Part shown: positions 19,026 through 25,708 of the stretch, piece by piece
Numbering within the stretch: position 1 is the first letter of the stretch
Layout of the letters: each line of letters opens with the position of its first letter
DNA from: Escherichia boydii
GTDB taxonomy: Bacteria; Pseudomonadota; Gammaproteobacteria; Enterobacterales; Enterobacteriaceae
Reading direction: 5' to 3'
Assembly (NCBI GenBank): GCA_041890495.1
Contig: CP169086.1
Location: 5,022,001 to 5,086,000 of the forward strand
Length of the DNA stretch: 64,000 nt
Made by a program: the position numbers and the translations under genes
The notes under the pieces: model-generated
The model's database searches: none
The model's input: only the letters and a program-made list of their open reading frames with translations
What the model was told of the DNA's origin: nothing

Positions 19026-19061
19026 TGAAATTCAAAGTCTATTCCTGCATGGAGAGTGTGC

Positions 19062-19313
19062 ATGGCGGTGATTCCGTTTCCTGGCAGGGTTAAGCCGGCG
19101 GTACCAGAGGACAACAGCCAAACGCTTCCCGGCTTACGGGATTCGCATCAAGACTACAGCCGCACACCGTGCAGCAAAAACAACGATGCCGTTCGCCATT
19201 TTGCATTAAGGGTCGCCGGGAAGCTTTTAAGCGATCCGGAGCTGAATCAGGCGATGCCTTTTCTGGTGGACAAAATCGTCAGAGTGCTGATGACTGAATC
19301 CAGAGACAGCTGA
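19062..19313 (+). CDS. Small protein of unknown function
   Basis: I do not recognise this 83-residue protein. It begins MAVIPFPGRVKPAV, is Pro- and Ser-rich in its first half, and has a predicted amphipathic helical second half (NDAVRHFALRVAGKLLSDPELNQAMPFLVDKIVRVLM). It has no signal peptide or membrane segment. ATG 19062 follows GGAG at seven bases; an ATG two codons upstream is possible. A promoter with a TetR-type operator lies just upstream, which supports a real, regulated gene. Function unknown. Confidence 0.6.
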   Translation: MAVIPFPGRVKPAVPEDNSQTLPGLRDSHQDYSRTPCSKNNDAVRHFALRVAGKLLSDPELNQAMPFLVDKIVRVLMTESRDS

Positions 19314-19599
19314 TGTCGGGTCGGGCGGGCAGCTAAGAAAAAGAAGGTGGTTCTCGTTTGCCCTCGTCCTATTCCGTTCATCCGTCAGAACCCGTTCCGT
19401 ACGGGTTCGGATTCAACCCGCTGATCGTGGGACCTGAAGTTTGCGTTCCGGAACGTCTCAAACAGGAACAGAACGTCTTCAACATCGTTTAGATTGCTGG
19501 AGTGCACATGTCCGCTCTGTGCCAGAAGTGGACGTTGCTGCATCACAATGTGTTAATCAGCCGCAAGCAGCTCAGTCAGGCGATGAAGGGAGTGAGTTA

Positions 19600-20685
19600 T
19601 CAAAAGTTGTCGCCCTCCATCATCACCAGCGAGGATGCTTGACTGTACGCCCTCTCAGTTACAATTTGTTCAGTCTGCAGTCTGCAGTCTGCAGTCTGCA
19701 GTCTGCAGTCTGCAGTCTGTAATGTAAAAGCTAGATAATTTCGTTGATTGAAGTCCTTCTTATATAACCTAACGGTTTCTTTGTTTCTCGAAAATATGGT
19801 TTTGCAAGAGGAACGGGCTACTTTAGTATTGAGCATGTGTACTTCATCGTAACTTAGATGATTGCTCGAAAAATATTTCACTCCACTGGTATTTATTAAT
19901 AGCGCCTTACCGGGGGATAATGGGTAATAATAATCAACAAATTCACCTTCACTTCCTTCTGGATTCAGATTTATTACTGGCTGATCAGATGTAATGAAGT
20001 CAATACTGGATTCGTTCTCAAGCAGAATGACTTTTCTGCTGCTGTTCAAGGACATGTCATAAGAAAGGTTTGTTGCCATAAATGAACACATAAACCACCA
20101 GTTTCTATTGTAAAAATCCCTTAAACGATCCCGGATGTGTGTTTGGCCAGGAATCTTATCTAGTGACAGAATTAATAATTGCTTCATTTTCTGTGTCCTG
20201 GAAAATTGATACCCTAAGAAATAACAAAACCCATAGTAAGTGCCTTTATCATCCAAGGGAAGCAAGTTTCCTGTTTTTAATTCACTTAAAATTTTTATGG
20301 CACTCGATTCTTGCTCAGACAAATAATTTTCGAAAGCATTGCTCTGTATAATATCTTGTAAGTTTATTCCAAGTTTTGCATTAAGAGTAGGTGATAATAA
20401 GGAGACCATTTTCTGTGTTTCGAATATCATATTCACAAAATTCCAATGAAGTTCTTTCACTGTCTCATTGCATTTGTTTGTGAAGAGAGCTATGAGTTCT
20501 TTGTCACTTTCCTTCAATATACCCATTTTGTAGAAATCTTTTTCAAGTCCCAGACCTCTGACACTGTCAGATGCAATGTTAGATTTCTTTGTGATGTAGT
20601 AAATGTTGGTTCCATCAACTGTCCAATCCTGAAGGTAATGAGCCCATACATAATGATGTTTGGTTTTCTTCTCAAGAATTTTCAT
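19600..20685 (-). CDS. DUF4238-like protein with heptanucleotide repeats at its 3' end
   Basis: A 361-residue protein whose start, KTKHHYVWAHYLQDWTVDG, matches the DUF4238 family (HHYxxxxYLxxW). The core continues through GFCYFLGYQFSRTQ, IDFITSDQPVINLNP and DYYYPLSPGKALLI. Start 20685 is chosen for the AAGGAA ribosome site; a longer frame reaches 20730. The C-terminus reads through seven copies of a 7-base repeat, encoding a tandem LQTADCR peptide, and ends 23 residues later. The gene is much more AT-rich than its neighbours, suggesting recent transfer. Function is unknown; the family occurs in accessory regions, so a defence role is possible but not shown. Confidence 0.75.
   Translation of the reverse strand: MKILEKKTKHHYVWAHYLQDWTVDGTNIYYITKKSNIASDSVRGLGLEKDFYKMGILKESDKELIALFTNKCNETVKELHWNFVNMIFETQKMVSLLSPTLNAKLGINLQDIIQSNAFENYLSEQESSAIKILSELKTGNLLPLDDKGTYYGFCYFLGYQFSRTQKMKQLLILSLDKIPGQTHIRDRLRDFYNRNWWFMCSFMATNLSYDMSLNSSRKVILLENESSIDFITSDQPVINLNPEGSEGEFVDYYYPLSPGKALLINTSGVKYFSSNHLSYDEVHMLNTKVARSSCKTIFSRNKETVRLYKKDFNQRNYLAFTLQTADCRLQTADCRLQTEQIVTERAYSQASSLVMMEGDNF
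19671..19719. repeat. Seven tandem copies of CAGTCTG
   Basis: Seven perfect copies of a 7-bp unit lie inside the 3' part of the DUF4238-like gene. Because seven is not a multiple of three, gain or loss of one copy changes the frame downstream. In the current phase 23 further residues follow. In the other two phases a stop comes at once or within six codons. Confidence 0.95.
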
Positions 20686-20754
20686 TGGATTCCTTTCGAT
20701 GATAACGATAGTGAGTGATTTATAAACCATGTTACTGCTTTTGTCTTCGGTAAC

Positions 20755-20947
20755 TTAGAGGTCTACTGGATTAACTTTTGTTTCCAATCACTGAGCCACT
20801 CGCAGTATGACCCCATACCCTAGGGGGGAAGTCTCCCACTTATCCCAACCATTCCCTTTTAGAGATCCTCTGTGGTATGGCTGAGGGCGAACTTCCGCTC
20901 CTCGCTCTTAACGGACTGACGGTGTCATCGGTCAACTAGACCTCTAA
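20755..20947. other. Inverted-repeat-bounded element, possible structured RNA
   Basis: TTAGAGGTCTA (20755-20765) is matched by TAGACCTCTAA (20937-20947), an 11-bp perfect inverted repeat enclosing about 170 bases. A further internal copy CTTTTAGAG (20856-20864) pairs with CTCTAAAAG (20942-20950). Inside are more complementary pairs, such as CCATACC (20813-20819) with GGTATGG (20874-20880), and a GAGGGCGAA/CTCCTCGC stem region. No reading frame of note fills it. It lies about 70 bases upstream of the DUF4238-like gene. It could be an RNA gene, a regulatory leader or a remnant mobile element. Confidence 0.45.
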
Positions 20948-20970
20948 AAGTTATCGATGGTCCTTTTTTG

Positions 20971-20987
20971 TGTACCCAAGGGTGTAC
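20971..20987 (+). repeat. 17-bp direct repeat, right copy, at island edge
   Basis: Identical to 12006-12022 (TGTACCCAAGGGTGTAC) and in the same orientation. It lies about 65 bases inside the repeated end of der. Confidence 0.7.
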
Positions 20988-21051
20988 ACACACATGTGAT
21001 AAGAATTTAAAAATGCATTAAAAACAATATCTTGTTTTTTTAATGGTTTTT

Positions 21052-21072
21052 CACATTAAGAAAAGCAAATAA
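21052..21072 (+). pseudogene. Remnant 3' end of der (last codons and stop)
   Basis: CAC ATT AAG AAA AGC AAA TAA encodes HIKKSK and a stop, the same end as the complete der at 11879-11896. It is followed 18 bases later by a terminator of the kind that follows der. This is best read as the original chromosomal 3' end of der displaced by the island, and so as the right attachment site. Only seven codons remain; the upstream bases do not match der. Confidence 0.6.
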
Positions 21073-21373
21073 GCTTTGCTGCTCTCACGAAAGCCCGCGA
21101 TTATCGCGGGCTTTTTTTTCGCCTAACCATACCGCTGGTTTTCTCTGTGTGAAGTCAATCACTATTCACTTTTAACCATGTTTAAATCTAAGAAAGTAGA
21201 CAATCGTCGAATTTTCATCTTAAAGTCCAGGGTCCGGTACTAGACAAAACTAGCGCCTGGTTATCAAATGGTTAACCAACTTTTCGCCGCATGTAAAAAA
21301 TCGGCCTGATACATAACTGGCCGGCGTACATGCTGGTGTTTACAAGCACGACGACATACCTTTCGGGAGAATT
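21073..21373. other. Non-coding interval between island end and POT gene
   Basis: It holds the terminator at 21091-21119 and a 10-bp palindrome TGGTTAACCA (21269-21278) about 100 bases before the transporter gene, which may be a regulator site. I see no gene in it. Confidence 0.5.
21091..21119 (+). terminator. Terminator following the der remnant
   Basis: The arms AAGCCCGCGA and TCGCGGGCTT enclose a short loop and are followed by eight T residues. It was probably the native terminator of der before the island inserted. Confidence 0.8.
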
Positions 21374-22918
21374 ATGCAATCCTCTGTTAATCAAAAAGAG
21401 AGCCGAACGTTCTTCGGCCATCCGTATCCGCTCGGTTCACTGTTCTTCACCGAGATGTGGGAGCGTTTCTCGTTTTACGGCATTCGTCCGTTACTGATCC
21501 TGTTTATGGCCGCCACCGTCTATGACGGCGGGATGGGCCTGGCGCGTGAAAACGCCTCGGCGATTGTCGGCATCTTCGCCGGTACCATGTACCTGGCCGC
21601 GCTGCCGGGCGGCTGGCTGGCCGATAACTGGCTGGGGCAGCAGAGAGCCGTCTGGTACGGTTCGATCCTGATTGCGCTCGGTCACCTGTCGATCGCGCTC
21701 TCGGCGGTGATGGGCAATAACCTGTTCTTTATCGGCCTGATGTTCATCGTGCTCGGCTCCGGCCTGTTCAAGACCTGTATCTCGGTGATGGTCGGCACCC
21801 TGTATAAAAAAGGCGACGCGCGTCGCGACGGCGGTTTCTCGCTGTTCTATATGGGCATCAACATGGGCTCGTTCATCGCGCCCCTGATTTCCGGCTGGCT
21901 GATTAAAACCCACGGCTGGCACTGGGGCTTTGGCATTGGCGGTATCGGGATGCTGGTGGCGCTGATTATCTTCCGCGTGTTTGCCGTTCCGGCAATGAAA
22001 CGCTATGACGGCGAAGTCGGCCTCGACTCTACCTGGAACAGCCCGGTGGTGAAGCGTAACGGCGTGGGCGTTTGGCTGCTGGCGCTGGCGGCAGGCGTGG
22101 CAACGCTCGTGACGCTGATTGCTCAGGGCGTGATTGTGATTAACCCGGTCGCGGTAGCCAGCGTGCTGGTCTACGTGATTGCGGCGTCCGTTGCCCTCTA
22201 CTTCATTTATCTGTTTGTTTTTGCGGGGCTGAACCGTAAAGAGCGCGCCAGGCTGCTGGTCTGCTTTATTCTGCTGATCTCCGCTGCCTTCTTCTGGTCC
22301 GCGTTTGAACAGAAGCCAACCTCGTTCAACCTGTTTGCCAACGACTACACTAACCGCATGATCGGCGATTTCGAAATCCCGGCGGTGTGGTTCCAGTCAA
22401 TCAACGCCCTGTTCATCATCCTGCTGGCACCGGTGTTCAGCTGGGCGTGGCCGAAGCTGGCGAGCATGAACATTCGCCCGAGCAGCATCACCAAGTTTGT
22501 TATCGGTATTCTGTGTGCCGCAGCGGGCTTTGGCCTGATGATGCTGGCGGCACAGAACGTGCTGAGCAGCGGTGGAGCGGGCGTGTCGCCGTTCTGGCTG
22601 GTGGGCAGCATCCTGATGCTGACGCTCGGCGAACTGTGCCTGAGTCCGATTGGCCTGGCGACCATGACGCTGCTGGCGCCGGAGAGAATGCGCGGTCAGA
22701 TGATGGGGCTGTGGTTCTGTGCGAGCGCGCTGGGTAACCTGGCGGCGGGTCTGATTGGCGGCCACGTGAAGGCCGACCAGCTGGATATGCTGCCGGATCT
22801 CTTCGCGCGCTGCTCCATCGCCCTGCTGATTTGTGCCGCGGTACTGATCGTCCTCATTGTTCCGGTGCGCCGCATGCTGGAAAATGCGCAGACTAAACCG
22901 GCTGCTAACGCCTCATAA
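21374..22918 (+). CDS. POT/PTR-family proton-dependent oligopeptide transporter
   Basis: A 514-residue inner-membrane symporter of the POT branch of MFS. It carries the signature EMWERFSFYGIRPLLILFM in helix 1 (ExxER proton-coupling motif), the second signature region FSLFYMGINMGSFIAPLISG near residue 155, and SAFFWSAFEQKPTSFNLFA with the conserved helix-7 to helix-8 E. About 14 hydrophobic segments are visible. It resembles the Dtp di/tripeptide transporters but is not one I can name. It is preceded by its own intergenic region and followed by a hairpin. The native order was probably der, then this gene. Confidence 0.92.
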   Translation: MQSSVNQKESRTFFGHPYPLGSLFFTEMWERFSFYGIRPLLILFMAATVYDGGMGLARENASAIVGIFAGTMYLAALPGGWLADNWLGQQRAVWYGSILIALGHLSIALSAVMGNNLFFIGLMFIVLGSGLFKTCISVMVGTLYKKGDARRDGGFSLFYMGINMGSFIAPLISGWLIKTHGWHWGFGIGGIGMLVALIIFRVFAVPAMKRYDGEVGLDSTWNSPVVKRNGVGVWLLALAAGVATLVTLIAQGVIVINPVAVASVLVYVIAASVALYFIYLFVFAGLNRKERARLLVCFILLISAAFFWSAFEQKPTSFNLFANDYTNRMIGDFEIPAVWFQSINALFIILLAPVFSWAWPKLASMNIRPSSITKFVIGILCAAAGFGLMMLAAQNVLSSGGAGVSPFWLVGSILMLTLGELCLSPIGLATMTLLAPERMRGQMMGLWFCASALGNLAAGLIGGHVKADQLDMLPDLFARCSIALLICAAVLIVLIVPVRRMLENAQTKPAANAS

Positions 22919-22928
22919 ACCTCGATCT

Positions 22929-22952
22929 TGCCGGGGCGGCGTTATGCCCCGG
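22929..22952 (+). terminator. Hairpin between POT gene and oxidoreductase gene
   Basis: GCCGGGGC pairs with GCCCCGGC across an eight-base loop. There is no long T-run, so termination may be partial. Confidence 0.5.
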
Positions 22953-22976
22953 CAATTTACTCAACGAGGTAAGAAC

Positions 22977-24011
22977 ATGCTGTTAGGGTTTGTGGGGCTT
23001 GGCGCAGTCGTTGAAACAGCTTACCTGCCCGCAATACGAAAACGCTTTGATCATCTCCCTCGCTGTTTAGGTTTTGATATCCAGCCCGTAAAACAGCCGA
23101 AGGGTGTAACGCGTTGTGCCACACTGGCTGAACTCCTCTCCCAGCCGCTTGATACCCTGTTTATTACCACGGCATCGCTGCACCACCTTGAGGTGCTTGA
23201 ACACGCTCTCGCCTCATCGGTTTCCCGCATCGTGGTTGAAAAACCGATCGTCGCCACGCTTGCCCAAATGGAAAAGCTCAACGCGCTGCTGGCAAACCCC
23301 GACGTTGCATCCCGAGTGCTGGCGCTCGATCACTGGATGGCGCGCATCGAAACGGTGAAGCGGTCGCTGGTTGGCAATGTCTCTGACATCGTCAAAATCG
23401 ACGGCTTTTTGCAGGAGCCAAGCGGATTTAACGCCGCAGGGGAACTCATTGCGCTTAACTTTGCTACCGGCGAACCGGACACCCGTACGCTTCGCCACCC
23501 GGACGGCGTGATTCTTGATATCGGTACGCACGTGCTGGCGATGCTGCGCGAAACGGTGCGCTATCTGGGCGGGAGTGATGAGATGACGCTGCAGGTGGTG
23601 ACGGCTAAAGACCGCTTGGGCCGCGATATCGCAAAAGGCGACCTGACCACCGCGGAGGGTGAGGCGCATCTTCAGGGGAAAATCAGCGGCGTGCCGGTGG
23701 ATATCTGGCTTAATAAATATGCGGGACCCGCTGGCGGGCAAAAAGGCTTACGGCTCTGGTTGCGCGACGGGCGCATCATTAGCTACGACCGGCGCGGTGC
23801 GGAGGATGTGTTGGAGCTGATAAATGGCGACACGCGCCAATGCTGGACAATTCCCGGCTCGATCTACGAGCACTGTCTTGCAGAGCATATTCTGGGCGCC
23901 AACAGCCTGTTTGAACGGGATCCGCACGAGGTAAGCCGCACGACGCGCCGCCGAATCGAGGAAGTGACGCTGCTGCTGAGCTTGCAGCAACAGCTGCGTG
24001 GCCCGCACTGA
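22977..24011 (+). CDS. Gfo/Idh/MocA-family oxidoreductase
   Basis: A 344-residue NAD(P)-dependent sugar-type dehydrogenase. The N-terminal Rossmann fold begins LLGFVGLGAVVETAYLPAI, and the family lysine lies in VVEKPI (near residue 86). A possible catalytic aspartate/histidine pair is in VILDIGTHVLAML (near 185). Start ATG 22977 is set by GAGG seven bases upstream; the frame runs further back into the transporter gene without support. The substrate is unknown. It follows the POT transporter on the same strand with only a hairpin between, so the two may be expressed together. Confidence 0.88.
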   Translation: MLLGFVGLGAVVETAYLPAIRKRFDHLPRCLGFDIQPVKQPKGVTRCATLAELLSQPLDTLFITTASLHHLEVLEHALASSVSRIVVEKPIVATLAQMEKLNALLANPDVASRVLALDHWMARIETVKRSLVGNVSDIVKIDGFLQEPSGFNAAGELIALNFATGEPDTRTLRHPDGVILDIGTHVLAMLRETVRYLGGSDEMTLQVVTAKDRLGRDIAKGDLTTAEGEAHLQGKISGVPVDIWLNKYAGPAGGQKGLRLWLRDGRIISYDRRGAEDVLELINGDTRQCWTIPGSIYEHCLAEHILGANSLFERDPHEVSRTTRRRIEEVTLLLSLQQQLRGPH

Positions 24012-24061
24012 CCGCGACGTGGTAAAATTATCGCAGACCTCAACGCTTTGAAGGAGTCACC

Positions 24062-24283
24062 ATGACGATTACCTGCCCGGATTGCCAGGCACCGCTGGAG
24101 CCCCTGAACGGGATGGCGCACTGCGACAGCTGTAATAAGGATATTGCGCTTGAAGCCCGCTGCCCGGAGTGCCATCAGCCACTCCAGGTATTAAAAGCCT
24201 GCGGGGCGGTGGACTATTTCTGCCAGAACGGCCACGGTCTTATCTCTAAAAAACGCGTGGAGTTTGTTCGGGCCGAAAGTTAA
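24062..24283 (+). CDS. yfgJ: Zinc-ribbon protein YfgJ
   Basis: A 73-residue protein with four CxxC-type pairs: CPDC and CDSC in the first ribbon (about residues 5-22), CPEC near 36, and a final Cys-x4-His region YFCQNGHG. The second half, HQPLQVLKACGAVDYFCQ, is close to E. coli YfgJ, while the first half differs. In K-12 yfgJ also lies between der and xseA. The protein family binds zinc; its cellular role is not established. A TAAAAT promoter-like box lies just upstream. It overlaps the convergent emfourin gene by four bases. Confidence 0.9.
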   Translation: MTITCPDCQAPLEPLNGMAHCDSCNKDIALEARCPECHQPLQVLKACGAVDYFCQNGHGLISKKRVEFVRAES

Positions 24284-24630
24284 TCGCACACGCAGCCTTC
24301 GCCTTTCTTCCACAGCTCGATCAGCGACTCGGGCGCTTCCTGCTCGGGTACCAGCACGATGATATCGGCATAGTGCGCCTGATTTTGCCCTGTCCAGATA
24401 ATCTGGATGCGGAAATAGCGCTGGTCGCCGCTGCCGGGTGACGAGGCCTGTCCCGGCGGCTGACCGCGCGGAAAGGCCTGCTCCAGGATGCTAACCAGGC
24501 GCTGGCGCTGGGCCTCATTGAGCGAGGAGAGCGCGATGGTGCGCTGGCCGCTCAGCTTAGGAATAAAAGCGACGCCGCCTTCCCGGGCCAGCTCAACCAC
24601 GGCGTCATCCGTCAGTTCCGGAACCTGCAT
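24280..24630 (-). CDS. Emfourin-type protealysin inhibitor
   Basis: A 116-residue protein with no signal peptide, encoded directly downstream of a protealysin-type metalloprotease. It begins MQVPELTDDAVVELAREGGVAFIPKL and continues with ALSSLNEAQRQRLVSILEQ, a pattern I associate with emfourin, the inhibitor encoded with protealysin in Serratia. Its start abuts the protease stop without a gap, so the two are translated from one mRNA. The likely role is to block the protease inside the cell or limit its activity. Identification rests on gene pairing and on recollection of the family. Confidence 0.8.
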   Translation of the reverse strand: MQVPELTDDAVVELAREGGVAFIPKLSGQRTIALSSLNEAQRQRLVSILEQAFPRGQPPGQASSPGSGDQRYFRIQIIWTGQNQAHYADIIVLVPEQEAPESLIELWKKGEGCVCD

Positions 24631-25650
24631 TTACAGCACTCCCACCTGTTCCCAGGCTTGTTTAATGGCCGCCCCAACGTCGCCGCCGGAGCGTTTCTCT
24701 CCGTGCGCTACCGTTAGTTTTGCAAAGGCCTCAAAATCTGCATCCTGCGCCAGATTGCGATCGCAAACCGTGTCGTACCAGGCATAACCCGCTTTTTCCC
24801 AGGCGTAGCCGCCGATCGCCGTCGCGGCCAGATAAAATGCCCGGTTGGGGATGCCGGAGTTCAGATGCACGCCGCCGTTATCCTCGCGCGTTTTAATGAA
24901 ATCCTTCATGTGCGCAGGCTGTGGGTCTTTACCGAGCAGCGGATCGTTGTAGGCAGTGCCCGGTTCAGACATTGAGCGCAGCCCTTTGCCGTTGATCCCT
25001 TTTGCCAGTAATCCCTCACCAATCAGCCAGTCCGCTTTATCGGCGGTTTGCTTCAGATGATACTGTTTAACCAGTGAGCCAAACACGTCCGACAGCGACT
25101 CGTTCAGCGCGCCGGACTGCTCAAAGTAGATAAGCCCGGCTTCGGTCTCGGTAACACCGTGGCTCAGCTCGTGCGCCACCACGTCGATAGCGATGGTAAA
25201 ACGGTTAAATATTTCCCCGTCGCCGTCGCCGAATACCATCTGCTGACCGTTCCAGAAGGCGTTCTGATATTGCCGGCCATAGTGAACGGTGCCGGTCAAA
25301 ATAAGCCCTTTATTATCGAGGGAATCGCGCTGATATTCTTTCCAGAAGAAATCGTGGGTTACCCCTAAATAATCGTAGGCTTCATCGACCGCCACATCGC
25401 CATTCGACGGCTGGCCTTCGTAACGCACCTGCGTACCCGGCAGCTCCTGGGTTTGCTTCGCGTCGTAAATATCGCGCTCCAGCTGCCCGGCTTTATTCAC
25501 GTGCGGCGCGGCGGGTTTGCCGGGCATATGGGCCATTAGCGTCTGGACATGGGTTAAGGTCTGGCGGGCACAGCGCTGCTGCGGTTCGGAACCGCTTTCG
25601 ATAATACGACGAAGAATATACGGGGGAATAACGCTATGAAGATGGGACAT
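24631..25650 (-). CDS. Protealysin-type M4 (thermolysin family) metalloprotease
   Basis: A 339-residue zinc metalloprotease. The zinc motif HELSH is at residues 160-164, the third ligand Glu in GALNESLSDVFG at 184, and the substrate-binding histidine in DNGGVHLNSGIPNRAFY near 260. The propeptide is the short protealysin type, with the PPYILRRI box at residues 9-16, instead of the long thermolysin propeptide. No classical signal peptide is seen, as is usual for protealysin. The emfourin inhibitor gene follows directly. Protealysin-like enzymes have been linked to bacterial entry into eukaryotic cells; that role here is inference. Confidence 0.93.
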   Translation of the reverse strand: MSHLHSVIPPYILRRIIESGSEPQQRCARQTLTHVQTLMAHMPGKPAAPHVNKAGQLERDIYDAKQTQELPGTQVRYEGQPSNGDVAVDEAYDYLGVTHDFFWKEYQRDSLDNKGLILTGTVHYGRQYQNAFWNGQQMVFGDGDGEIFNRFTIAIDVVAHELSHGVTETEAGLIYFEQSGALNESLSDVFGSLVKQYHLKQTADKADWLIGEGLLAKGINGKGLRSMSEPGTAYNDPLLGKDPQPAHMKDFIKTREDNGGVHLNSGIPNRAFYLAATAIGGYAWEKAGYAWYDTVCDRNLAQDADFEAFAKLTVAHGEKRSGGDVGAAIKQAWEQVGVL

Positions 25651-25708
25651 GCTGCTCTCCTTATTAAAAAAGGGAATAGCAGCAGTATAGTAAGTAACCG
25701 GCGAAGAA

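Noticed and set aside
19671..19719. Short regular repeats that could be mistaken for a CRISPR array
   Set aside because: The units are 7 bp, directly abutting, with no spacers and no cas genes.
19441..19722. 93-codon plus-strand frame through the repeat array
   Set aside because: It has no ribosome site, overlaps the DUF4238-like gene and consists largely of repeat translation.
20755..20947. Retron msr-msd RNA
   Set aside because: Borders are inverted repeats as in retrons, but there is no reverse transcriptase gene on either side, so only a structured element is claimed.
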